DNA of 64,000 bases from Parus major (Eukaryota; Chordata; Aves; Passeriformes; Paridae): NCBI RefSeq assembly GCF_001522545.3, contig NC_031774.1, forward strand, positions 19,496,749 through 19,560,748. The letters are read 5' to 3'. The translations under genes were made by a program, and so were the position numbers. Shown here in pieces: positions 28,027 through 38,709 of the stretch (positions are counted from its first letter, which is position 1; each line of letters opens with the position of its first letter). Below the pieces are notes generated by a model. That model had not been told where the DNA came from. It saw only the letters and a list, made by a program, of their open reading frames with translations, and did not search any database.

Positions 28027-28159
28027 CCACAACAGTCCCAGAGGTCAAATGCAGGTAAAGAAGAATAACAGAATAGAAATATAAAGTAGCAGAATGAAAG
28101 TCCTTTGAGGACTGCTGATCTTTGAGAAAAACTAACAAAAATCAGGTTAGAATAATATG

Positions 28160-28300
28160 TCAGGCAGGGACATTAGCCAAGAAGAATTTCCTTGTTAATT
28201 AGGAAATAAGCTGTCTTAATTAGTCGTCCTGCAAAACACTGATTGTGGACCCAGCTTTCAGTTTCTAGCATCACTGGATGATTACCTTATTAATGCACAA
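28160..28300. promoter_or_regulatory. candidate homeodomain-site cluster
   Basis: TTAATTAG occurs twice, at 28196-28203 and 28216-28223, exactly 20 bases apart (about two helical turns). The first is framed by the arms ATTTCC/GGAAAT. A CpG-containing TTAGTCGTCC follows, and a TTATTAATGC site lies further on. Nothing coding is present. This resembles a conserved regulatory element, but conservation is not tested. Confidence 0.28.
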
Positions 28301-29039
28301 ATGGGTAATTTACTACATCTTTGAGAAACTGTAAGTTAAAACTGACCTCTTGAGTGCTATTATTAATATTAAGCAAACATAATATGTGTTATATAATTAG
28401 TGTAAAATATACATTTTTATGATTAAAGGATATATAACTATCATGTACTTGATCATCACTTCTGCAACAGATACTGCTGAATTTTGATTTAATTTTCATC
28501 TTATTAAAATTAGTAAGCAGTACTTTCGAGGTCATCAATATTCGGATACATGACAAGCCAACAGGAAAAGGATCACATAAATAATGGTCATTTCTTTGCA
28601 TGCAAATAATAAAATGGTCATCAGAAATTACTAGGTGAATACATTTTATAGAAGAGAGAAAGTACTTAGTGACTTCTGCTAAGAATAAACTGATGCTCTG
28701 TGATTATTTCTTTCAGGGTCGCGCAGTTTAGGAAGTTTGCTTGAAGCTTAAAAGTTTTTCTTATACATGGTTCAATACAGTCTTTTTTATTTTTTTTAAC
28801 AGAAGAGGTGCATTTTCTGTTTTGTGACAGGGACTGAATACATAAGCATTCATGATTTCCTATTTTTAAATAAACACTATAAGTGAAAACACCTTCTGTT
28901 GTAACATAAAGAAAAAAATCTATACTTCGATTTTTTCTCTAACTCAATGTGTTTTAGCAGAAATGTAATTTCACCACTTGCTACCTCAGTTTACAGTGAG
29001 TAGAGAAAGACAATGATTTCCTCAAATGGTTGTTTAGAG
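28301..29039. other. unique AT-rich DNA, no gene seen
   Basis: No gene or named repeat was recognised. A minus-strand frame at 28389-28601 overlaps it without similarity to a known protein. Confidence 0.55.
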
Positions 29040-29340
29040 GCCTAATTAGGTGCTCTTTGTATCATTCTGAGATCCTCAGAGGAAAGCAATTAGAGTGTGC
29101 ATATGAAAAGTATTACTATCTAATTAATTTGTTATTGAAAAATGACATGATTATCTGACATATTCTGAATATAATTGCACCCATTACTATTTTTAAGGCT
29201 CCCTTTCAACTTGCATGGAATTTCACACCTGAGAAAGAAAAATGTTCTCCTAATTGAATCATCAGTTCTATGAATAATTCATCAGAATGACTTTGTGCAC
29301 AATGCCTTTTACTAGGCTTCATTTTTCCCGTGCTCACTTT
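29040..29340. promoter_or_regulatory. possible conserved non-coding element
   Basis: Unique sequence with TAATTAATTTG, CCTAATTGAATC and similar homeodomain-like sites and no coding frame. It directly precedes the CR1 fragment. The call rests only on texture. Confidence 0.18.
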
Positions 29341-29370
29341 CATCCAATAAAGAAGCAGCCTTGTTTCTGA

Positions 29371-29580
29371 ACTGGAGAGACATGGAACTATCTGATGGGT
29401 GCACCACCTGGTGAGTTAGGAACTGGCTGGATGGTCACACTCCAGTTTGGACTCAATGTCCAAGCAGAGATCAGTGATGAGTGTTGCTCCTCATGGGTCA
29501 GTATTGACACCATGACAATATCTTTGTTGGTGACAACAAATGGAACTGTGGGACTGAGTTCTCAGGGAATTGACATCTCA
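29371..29580 (+). mobile_element. CR1 LINE fragment (reverse transcriptase region)
   Basis: The sequence follows the well-known avian CR1 ORF2 stretch downstream of the RT core. It contains gatgggtgcaccacctggtg, ggaactggctggatggtcac and caatgtccaagcagagatca, with the expected order and spacing for a CR1 region encoding a conserved Ser-Gly-Val-Pro-Gln-Gly segment. Stop codons and substitutions disrupt the frame, for example TGA within the ctggtgagtta stretch. The fragment lacks the catalytic Asp-Asp portion further on and the 3' tail. It is an old, non-functional remnant. Its ends are approximate, and the 91-codon open frame over it is a by-product. Confidence 0.8.
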
Positions 29581-32500
29581 GTGTCTTCTGCTACATCACA
29601 GAAACCTATTCCTTTCCTTACTTTCTACTTTCATTACTTTTTTGTTTGTTTGTTTCCTTGTGTTTGTTGAACTCTGAGGTTCTGCCAGTATTAGAAGACT
29701 GGGCAGACAATTTTTTATGTCAAACAAATGTTTGGGGTTTTTTTCTATGGAAGAAACTATAATAACCTCCTACAGCTAAAGGGGCATCATCTGTGATTCA
29801 CAGACTACTATAAGACTTTTTATTTTACAGAGTTCTTACGAAAATCATCTTGAAGTAAGACTTGAAGAGCATTTTGCACAACTGAATTTCAGATGTGCTA
29901 GACGTGTTCAGGCAATAGCTTGTTTAGAAGTTCACTGCTCTACCTCCAATCAATATTATGGGTACAGGTCGAAAAGTTATTCCCAAAATAATAGAAAAAA
30001 AATCATGGTTCATGGTTTTTCCCCCCCCACTATAGGTCACTATATAAAGGAAGGCAATGCCGTAACTGTGCAGATGCTTTGCCATTTCTGTCCCCTGATG
30101 GCACATAGGGAAATAACAGCATTGAGACATGCTGAAAGGCAGGTCTGTGAGTTAAATAGCAGGAGCAAAATCTGGTGCCTGCATAACCTCATTCCAAGCC
30201 TGTGAACTGTTAAGAATATAGACTGAATTTTTTTTTTAAAATATCAGTAAGTCTCACATCATTATACAACATGTGAGATTTAGTGAGAATATTTTATGTG
30301 GTTCTAGTTGAAAGCACTCTTAGAGATGACAGTTGTACTAAGATGAAACAGGGTGGGGTCAGGCAGAATTTTACCTGTCTCAAATAACCATGTAAAATGT
30401 AACATCTATTCTCTAACCATGTTTCTGTGTCATTTCAAAGCATGTGCACAGAAATATTGAAGAAATACAAATTTAAAGACAAGTTAATATGAGCAGATTA
30501 AGCAACTGTCTTCAGATATGAAGTACTTTTAGAAATATTAATACTGCTGTATTTTCTTTTATAAATATCACCTATGAGAATAAAAAGGCAGAAGAATTGG
30601 TGGGAACTAATACAGTCTCCTTTCTACTAAATTTCTGCTAGCACTCCTAATTAGCACAACAGCTGATTAGGAGCAGATCCTAGCTGTACCTCATCTTTGA
30701 ACAAAGTTTGCATGTTCCTAAATATCATTTCTACTAGATGACACGGGGGAGTTATTTGTCTAACAAAGCATTGTATGTGAGGTTTCCCAGAAGAGAAAGA
30801 TTCACATTCTTGCTAAAATAAAGCAGTAACAAAAATAACTGAATGGCATGTATCTATTCCCCCTGAACTTTAATTTTGTTAACATAAACTTAATTATGTT
30901 AACACTTTCCTTATCATAGAAAAAATAAATTATATAAAACTGAGTATTCACATTTTGTACTGCTATGAGAATCTTCTTAAAGAATAGGATTAGGTTTCAA
31001 ATGCCAACTTCTACAGATGCTTTATTCCATTTTTATTTAAGGTCTGGAGTAAAACCCTGACCAAACCTATAACCTATATTCATTAATTTCAGGAAAGAAT
31101 CAGATACAGTCTGAACAAGGCCAGCTTTGTGTGGTTTTTTTGTTTTTGGTTTCTTTTTTTCAGCAAATAAAACATGAAGAAATTCAGGTTCAGGTCTATA
31201 ATTTTGGGTATTATTGAAACTTGAGTACATACCATTATTGACTGTTATATTAATTGTGGGAATTTATTCAGGCTCACTGTAAAATTTATGATGTACACAA
31301 TCTAAAATAAAAGCAAATCTACTGGAAAAATGATGACTAATACAACACATCCAGATTTTTATCAGGTTACAGGCTGGGCTAATTAGGATTTGTTGCCCTT
31401 GAAGAACAGGAAGACTGCTGTGCCTTTTCTGATAAAACACATTGTTGGAAACCGAATAAGAGAAACTTCTACAGATGCTGAAGGGTTCAATCTGCAGCCT
31501 TGGAAAGAGTTTGGATTGATGTAGTGATGAAAGTACACGGACATTGGGTAGAGAAATTACAAATTTATGTCCCTATAGTTATAAGAAAGAATATGTCTTA
31601 AGTAGGTAGGAAATTATATTAGATAAAAGAGTTTAAGCCATAATAGTGTGACTTATAGAGTAGGTTAGAGATCCAGAAACTATAACAAAGGTGTGCATGA
31701 GTATGTGACCTGTCAGCTTAGTGGCTGAGAGAGGCAGTGCAGCAAAATTAAGCAAAGGTGATAGGTTCATAAGTGAAAACAAGTTCCATGTCAACTGCCT
31801 ATTGGGCTAAAATGTTATATATTGCTGTGCAAAGAAGAAACTCGTGTCTTCCCAGAGCTATGGCTGACTTGTTGCTCCTCTAAATCTCACACCTTGAGAC
31901 TGATATCTTATCTGGCTACTTGAGCAATAAATCATCTCAAAGCATGATGGTCCCATCCCTTGTTCTTCATCTCACCAACACATCATTTCTTTAATATCTC
32001 AGGAAGTTACTCTGGCCTACAGATTTTCTCATGTTGACAGATAGGATTATACAGTACCAATCTCCTGGTATAATAGTTAAGACAGAAATATTCTACTGGA
32101 GCAATCAGCTATTATTATGTCGTTAAACAACCTTCTACCTATGTAATCAATTTACATTGTAGAAATATCTTTGAAGGCATTTTCCTTAAAAGAACCTGTG
32201 AGAGGCCTAGATGGAACTAAAAAGGAGCAATTAAATATCAGCTAAAGGTATATCACTGCTCTAAAGTATCCAAATACAAATATTTCAATGTAAATAAGAA
32301 ATTAACTTTAGTGATTCACATATGCTTCATAACTTTTTAGCTCATTATAGAATGTCACACTGATCTACCACCTCTGATATTATTTCAAGTTTTACTACTT
32401 CCTTTGCATTAAGGCTACAGCATTACTTCAAATTACTTTCCTAACCACATTTGGTATCTCATAAATTCAGAAGACAGTTAAAATAGAGAAGTTTTACAAA

Positions 32501-32654
32501 GCGTAAGCTCAAGTATCTTGGTAATGAAATTATTTCTTTCTAAGTTCCCGCTTATACAGCAGTCTGAGAAAAGCGTGGCAAAATTTTTTTTTAAAAAAAT
32601 GAAGGAGCAATCCTACCAGCTTGAGCCACAGAAATACTTTACTGAATCATACTT
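29581..32654. other. unique AT-rich DNA, no gene seen
   Basis: No gene was recognised. It contains a C run (30023-30030) and short open frames on both strands near 29924-30205. No named repeat was identified. Confidence 0.55.
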
Positions 32655-32693
32655 CTGTGTGTATGTGTGTGTGTATGTGTGTGTTTGTGTGTG
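32655..32693. repeat. TG/TATG microsatellite
   Basis: A TG dinucleotide run with TATG and TTTG interruptions, about 39 bases. Confidence 0.95.
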
Positions 32694-34000
32694 ATTTGGG
32701 CTACTTTAATATGTGGTGCTGTTGTTTTGCAATTTTATTTTTCTTTTGCAACAATTTCTATTAGAAAATTTAAATTCATTCAACTATATGTACAAGGGAA
32801 GTGAACTATTAAGCTGTGGAAGTCTGGGAATGAGGAATGAAATTTTAGGGGTTTTTCCTACTTTCTCCCATGTTAATCAATGACCACCTGAGCTGCATTT
32901 GGGCCATGGGCTATGAGTTGGATTTACCTCCTGTGACCTGTCAGCCACATTCACCATCCCTGTTCTTCACTGAATGTGCCTAAAAAGAATTCTCTTTTGT
33001 TAATGTTCCCTACTTGGAAATACAGTTTGCCACACACACCTTTTTTAAAGCACTGAAACACATCTCTTCATAGTACTTGAAATTTTGCACAAAACTATCT
33101 TGTAACATAAACTAAATGCTGATCCAGTTGCTTTGGTGTGCAATTGATGTGCAACTTGGTGTGCAAATTTGATCCTGTCATATTTTTTTGACCTGTATAA
33201 GTACAATATAATTTCCTAAGCAGAATTGCTATAGTCAATATCAAATATATAATATGAAAAGCAGGTCATGAAAGTTCAAAATTTTTCTGCAATGTTTAAA
33301 ACATCTCTTCATAAATGCGTGTAATGCAAAAGAATAGGTTTTACTTCTGATTGGCATATGCAATGTGAATATATGAAAGTTCATTAGTTAGCAATATGAA
33401 TTTTGATACTACTTTCAGCTCAGAATTAATTTGTCTTGGCTAGAGAATTGACTGCATTCTGATAAAATAGATTTAATGTAAAAAGAACAAAATATAGCAA
33501 GCAAACTGACTTACATTTGGAACAAAATACAGAAAATGAAGCTGCTAATTGCAATCTGACCGACAGATATTTCATACTTCACTACAGAGCATTATCTTAA
33601 TTTCAATTAATAATGTTATGTTGCTGAATTCAGTACTGCAAAATTACAAAATTAAAATGATTCTGTTTAAAATTGTAATAATTATAGTTTTGCAAAATAA
33701 TGTTACTGTTTCATTTCAGTAGATCCCCAAAATCCCCACTAGAATCATGTAAGTAATATTCAAGTATTTGCACTTTAAACAAGAATTACTCACTGCTGTG
33801 AGGCATTGATAATGTAAAACATGATAGAACAGACTAAATTATTTTTTTATTTAAAAAACATTCAATGGATCTTGAAAATATCAGGTCATACACAAGTATG
33901 GAATAGATATTGATTTTGGACTATGCACTGAAAACGTCCTAGGTTGCAATGCAAGATTTAACCAAAAGTATGTATTCTATTACCATCTGTTAAAAGCAGG
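32694..34000. other. unique AT-rich DNA, no gene seen
   Basis: No gene or named repeat was recognised up to the boundary of the LTR. Confidence 0.55.
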
Positions 34001-34561
34001 TGTGACAGTGTTCTTTATCTCTTCCATGTCCCATCCCTCATAACAGAGAATATCTTCTGTTAATGGGCCATTGAGTCTCAGTGCATGACTGATAAAATTC
34101 CATCCTCCCATTGTGAGATGCTCCACCCAGGGCAGGAGCCAAGCATTCCTACCTGGATATAATCTGAGACTCAGAACACCACAGGCAGCCTTTCTCCACT
34201 GGATTCCAGAGAGACCAGATCCATCTACACCAACACTGGACCTCCAGAGGAAAACTACACCCTTCCACAGGAACACTGCTTCAACACAACCACATCTGTC
34301 ACTCCAGGACTGCAGTCACCATTTAATCAGACTGCTACCAACACCCTGACCAACAGGGTGTCAGGTTATATTCTGACTCTGTCAGTGGTTTTCTGCAGTT
34401 ATAAATACTAGTAAAGAACTGTTATTCTTATTTCCATATCTTTGCCTGAGAGTCCCTTAATTTCAAAATTGTAATAATTCAGAGGGAAGGGGTTTGTATT
34501 TTCCATTTCAAGGGAGGCTACTTTCCTTCCTTAGCAAACACCTGTCTTTCAAACCAAGCCA
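34001..34561 (+). mobile_element. solo LTR of an endogenous retrovirus
   Basis: The block begins TGTGACAGTG and ends AAGCCA, giving the TG...CA ends of a retroviral LTR about 560 bp long. It is markedly richer in C than its flanks. A TATA-like TATAAT sits at 34158-34163. A weak polyadenylation signal AGTAAA lies at 34410-34415, about 150 bases from the end. Segments such as gcctgagagtcccttaattt and tttcaagggaggctactttc match an LTR family that I recall as abundant in passerine birds. The bases flanking the two ends do not form an obvious target-site duplication. No primer-binding site, gag, pol or env follows, so it is a solo LTR. The open frames on both strands (33980-34349) are shadows. Confidence 0.78.
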
Positions 34562-36224
34562 GTAAACCCATGGAAGTACACCCGCTTAATTAGGATTGAA
34601 TCTGGTCCATGGAACAAGCAGAGTTTAAACCTGAGCTGTAAGCAAATTTCAATATTACAGTCAACATTTTGAAGAGTAAAACTCAAAATTCTTCCTGTAA
34701 AACTACATAGGACAAAATAACTTAGAGGTATTTGTCAAAGTATATACAGCTAAGAACAATTAATTGAACAGAGGAGCAGCTACTGATCTTCTACCCTTTT
34801 TTTTAATGAAGGATAGAAATTGAATCTACAGTAACAGATATTCAGTTCTGAAACCATACCAAATGATAATACTTGATTTGAACTCTTAAAAATAGCACTC
34901 AAAGATTAATTTGTTTAAAACTTGGGAAAATGTACGGATATAGAACATTAATATGGAACTATTAATTTTAAATATATAGCTGAATGTCCCTGAATTTGAT
35001 TTGCTTTGATCATAAGTGTTAATTAAATGACACATGAGTCTGCAAGAGGGGGATTTAACTTCTACAAAACAGTTCTTGTTCAAGATAATTCAAAATGAGA
35101 ATTTCAATAATCTGACTAGCAAACAATCAGTTTCAAAGCACATAACATTCTGACAGAAGCTTACATTATTACTTCATATTGTGAAGAATTCACAATATGT
35201 GAAATCAAAAGGTAAAATGTGAAATTAATGGACAAACAGAAAGGGAGTATTGGAGAGCAACCTGTAATCTCAAGCTATGCCATTTCCATTATGTGCTGAT
35301 GAAATTTACTGCAAGACTTGTAAATCTAAGGTTAAAGGAAATAAATTGAAATGCTGTAGCTGAATATGTTCTGGTGGATATCCCCATAAATTATACTATT
35401 TTGGATAAAGATGATGGAAAACTTATTATTTTTGATTGAGATATAGTCAAACACAGTCTGGAACAATATCACAGTGCTCAAATGAATGAAGTAGATATGC
35501 AAAAATCTTCAAGTGAGATATGCAACAAAATGTAGAGAAACTGGAGGACACATGTGAGATGTTTTTGTAGTCATCTCTAGAATGTTACTGGATATTACAT
35601 ACAATATTGCACTGATCATATCGTCTATTGAATTGAAACAGAAGAACCAACTAAGATTTCTGAAATAAAGTAAATGCTTGTTTAATAGTCAGAGAAAAGC
35701 AAATTAATACAACATAGCCTGGAGCAGCAGTTTGCAATTTTCTCATTGAAAACAGTGGTTACCTGGAACTCCCAAAACTCAAATTCCACATAAAAACTGA
35801 AGGCAAACTAGGCTTTATTAAAGACAGAACACAAGAATAACCTCAGTTTACAACTGCTCAGCTCCAAATATGTTGAATCTCAATTACATTCCACCAAATT
35901 CATAGAAGAAACTCCTCAGCTGGAAAGTTTGGATGAAAATTAGAATGTCTTGAACCCTTATAGGTTATGCCCTGGGAGCTGGCTTGGGGGGTGACTAGTG
36001 CTTTTTGATATCGTGTACATGTTATCATGGCATCATTTCTGAATGCATAGGTTTAAAGGAATGATGAATACTAGAAGAGCTTTTATATTAATTGGTTAGC
36101 AGTACTTGTTACAAGAGTACCAGGAGACTGATAGGTTTAACAAAAGAACCAGTGACACAGTTTTCTTTTGAAGACTGAGTTAATATAAGAGTATCTTAAG
36201 ATTTTTAAGCTGACCATTTCAGAA
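34562..36224. other. unique AT-rich DNA with a perfect short hairpin
   Basis: No gene or named repeat was recognised. At 35175-35185 CATATTGTGAA pairs perfectly with 35189-35199 (TTCACAATATG) across a 3-base loop. It is too short for a miRNA precursor and lacks a terminator-like T run. Confidence 0.6.
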
Positions 36225-36290
36225 GAAATCTCAGCTCCATTAAAATCAGTGGAGAAAGTCTGCAATAGCTTCAGTGGGACTAAGTAATCT
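36225..36290. repeat. old amniote palindromic repeat, copy 2
   Basis: The order CTCCATT-AAATCAGTGGAG...CTTCAGTGGGA matches the same CCATTGAAGTCAATGGGA-type palindromic family as the copy at 15.6 kb, with more decay in the second arm. The family is known to me only as a frequent amniote repeat. No name is assigned. Confidence 0.45.
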
Positions 36291-37341
36291 GTTTTTTACA
36301 CATTTCTTAATTTATTATTGACCAATAAATAGCAGAGGTACCTGTTTTCATGCTTCTGTATTTAAACCTATGCCAAAACCACATAGCTTTCCTTGCCCTT
36401 TTAACACTCTCCACCCTCTGAAATCCTTATCAAATAAACAGCAGCTTGTTTTCCAGTAGAATGTGACTAAAGATGAAAGAAATCATCTAAAGGTACTTTT
36501 ATGGTTCACCTACCGACTGTTTAAAGGCAGAAGATATCTTTGCTACATATTGCAAAATTGCTCTACATTGTATGTACACTTATGTATGAAGAACTGTGAT
36601 GACCACTAGTGGATAATAAGCACTCCTATACAGCAATCCCAACAGTATGCCTGGATGTGTGTTTCATGGATTAGCTACTTCAAATTTTATCTGGAGTACA
36701 TTTGCCATCATTTTTCTTAAGAAACAGGAAAAAAATTCCTGTTAGCTAAGGTTGCTACTGTTTCCTAGGTAATATCAGCAGTGAAGATGTTGGCTGTCAC
36801 TTTGAGATGAAAGTTAGGTTTCCATCACTTTGTAAGATCTGTTTCTTATTCCTTGTTTTGACATTTTTTAATAAAGCCCTTCAATAAAACAAATTTTCTG
36901 TGTTGCAGTACCAGTAGATTTTACCTGTTTACTGTTAGAGGAGATGTGAAAACAGAACAGAGTGAAAGCCCCCTTCGATTTGTAGAGATGATACCTACCA
37001 CAAAATTGGATAAAATAGTGAAAAGGGTAAGCAGAGGAGAGCAAGAAAACCTTTCTTCAAAGTTTTTACTGTCTATATCCCACAAAACCTTGCACAATGC
37101 TACAAGCTAGGGCTCATGGGAGTCCAGATATATCAATAAAATGCATGAATACATCCCCTCTTGTAATCTCCCCAGAACACACGTGTCATTTATTAAAAAA
37201 AAATTCACTAGAAGAATAAGTAGGTTGTTTTACTGTCCTCAGGATTCAATAACAAACTAATAAAAACAAACAAACAAAGAACTTCCAAAGCCCCAGTTAA
37301 GACAAAACCTGCTCCTGAAAACTTTTGTGACAGCTAAAAAT
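36291..37341. other. unique AT-rich DNA, no gene seen
   Basis: No gene was seen. A small AAAC array sits at 37264-37279, shortly before the CR1 tail. Confidence 0.55.
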
Positions 37342-37402
37342 CATAGAATGGCTTGACTTGGAAGGAATCTTAATGACCATCTAGTTCCAACACACAACAT
37401 GG
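37342..37402 (-). mobile_element. CR1 LINE 3' end, minus strand
   Basis: The plus strand reads tcatagaatggcttgacttg and then gaccatctagttccaaca, the reverse complement of the conserved CR1 3' end. Only about 60 bp remain, which is the typical extreme 5' truncation of CR1 copies. The ATTCTATGA-like terminal unit is present once. Confidence 0.85.
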
Positions 37403-38235
37403 TTGCAAAATTTTAGAAAGGTTGCATCCAGTTGCAGCAAAATTTTGTTACGTCAGCTATAGTCACTTCTGAAAATGTCAGAAAACCTTTACTAGCATTC
37501 TGTTTTAGGAAACCGATTAATATCAATATTTTTAAAAATTCAGAGTATTCAGTCTCAAATAAAAAACAGTTAGCTAGCAATGGCATGCTTTCCATGGTTT
37601 GAAGTCTGAGGTATTATACTGATATCTCCATCCATATTTAAGCTTATGATAAATACAATCTATTTTCACAGAGAAAAGCCAGCAGAAGCAATTTTCATCC
37701 ACATTAGCCAGATGTACTTAAACTCAAAGGATCAAGAAATTAAATTATTTTTCTTTTCCTGTAAGTGACTGACTTTAAAATAATTACTTGATTTGAGCTA
37801 TAGAATGTAAATTAATTTATTTTTCCAGGGTCACAGGGCAAATTTGTGCGAGAATTTAAAACAGTTGCCAAGCTTTCCGGTTCTTTGCCCTCTGGTCCTA
37901 AACACAATCAATACTAAACTGTTTCCCAAGAAGCCTGAAGTTTAATGAACTTTCCCATTCATGGGATATAAAATAAATTAGTTTCTCCTTCTGGATTCCC
38001 AGATCAGCCAGTGAACTGCATTTTTTTGCATAACTATAAAAGATTTGTAAGTCAACATACTATATTTTTTCTTTTTCGTTATTTTACACATTCAAGTTTC
38101 TCTTAGTGAAGAACATAGACAAATTAAGTTTACGTATGTCTCAAAGGAGGAGCTAGAGTAAAATAGTAAATAGCCGCTTAATTTTATGGCTGAACACTAT
38201 GTTTATTAGATATACTTGAATTCTCATCGATCATA
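37403..38235. other. unique AT-rich DNA, no gene seen
   Basis: No gene or named repeat was recognised between the two CR1 pieces. Confidence 0.55.
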
Positions 38236-38256
38236 CCTCCTTCTGTCAGAAGGAGG
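38236..38256. repeat. perfect inverted repeat at the CR1 boundary
   Basis: CCTCCTTCTG (38236-38245) is the exact reverse complement of CAGAAGGAGG (38247-38256), with a single T between. It lies immediately upstream of the recognisable CR1 sequence. It may be a junction by-product or part of the target DNA. Confidence 0.85.
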
Positions 38257-38261
38257 ACCAT

Positions 38262-38709
38262 GAGCTTGATGTAGGATCTGGAGGGGAAGCCATATGAGGA
38301 GTGGCTGACACTTGCTCTGTTCAGCCTGGAGAGGAGGAGATGGAGGGGAGACCCCAGTCAAGTCTGCAATTTCCTTGTGAGGGGAAGAGGAGGGGCAGGC
38401 ATTGATCTCTGTGGTGTCCAGTCACTCTGTGGTGACCAGAGACAGGACCAGAGGGAGCAGCATGAAGCTGAGTCAGGGGAGGTTTAGGCTGGGTATCAGG
38501 AAAAGGTTCTTAACCCAGAGGGTGGCTGGGCACTGGGACAGGCTCCCCAAGGAAGAGGTCACAGCACCAAGACTGAGTTCACCAAGTGTTTGGACAAAGC
38601 TGTCAGGCACATGGTGGGATTATTGGGGCACCCTGTGCATGGCCTTGGACTTGGTGATTCTCTTGTGTCCTCTTGGGTCCCTTCCAGCTCAGAATACTCC
38701 ATGATGATA
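38262..38709 (+). mobile_element. CR1 LINE, 3' portion
   Basis: About 450 bp of the CR1 ORF2 end and 3' UTR. Diagnostic stretches in order are ctctgttcagcctggagagg, gggcactgggacaggctccc, ccttggacttggtgattctc and gggtcccttccagctcagaa. The end carries degenerate ATTCTATGAT-type units (actccatgatgat). The copy is 5'-truncated and frame-broken, so it is inactive. The 100-codon open frame inside (38402-38704) is a by-product of this repeat. The divergence looks moderate, so it is probably younger than the internal fragments at 15.1 and 29.4 kb. Confidence 0.95.

Noticed and set aside
27950..28138. Minus-strand open frame with Tyr-Ile repeats
   Set aside because: Direct translation of the AT microsatellite.
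33980..34349. Open frames on both strands
   Set aside because: Shadows of the C-rich solo LTR; LTRs of this kind do not encode protein here.
35175..35199. miRNA precursor
   Set aside because: The stem is only 11 base pairs with a 3-base loop, too short for Drosha/Dicer processing.
37264..37279. Retrocopy poly-A tail
   Set aside because: It is an AAAC simple repeat with no gene-like sequence upstream on either strand.
38402..38704. 100-codon open frame
   Set aside because: Lies wholly inside the CR1 3' region and is a by-product of the repeat.
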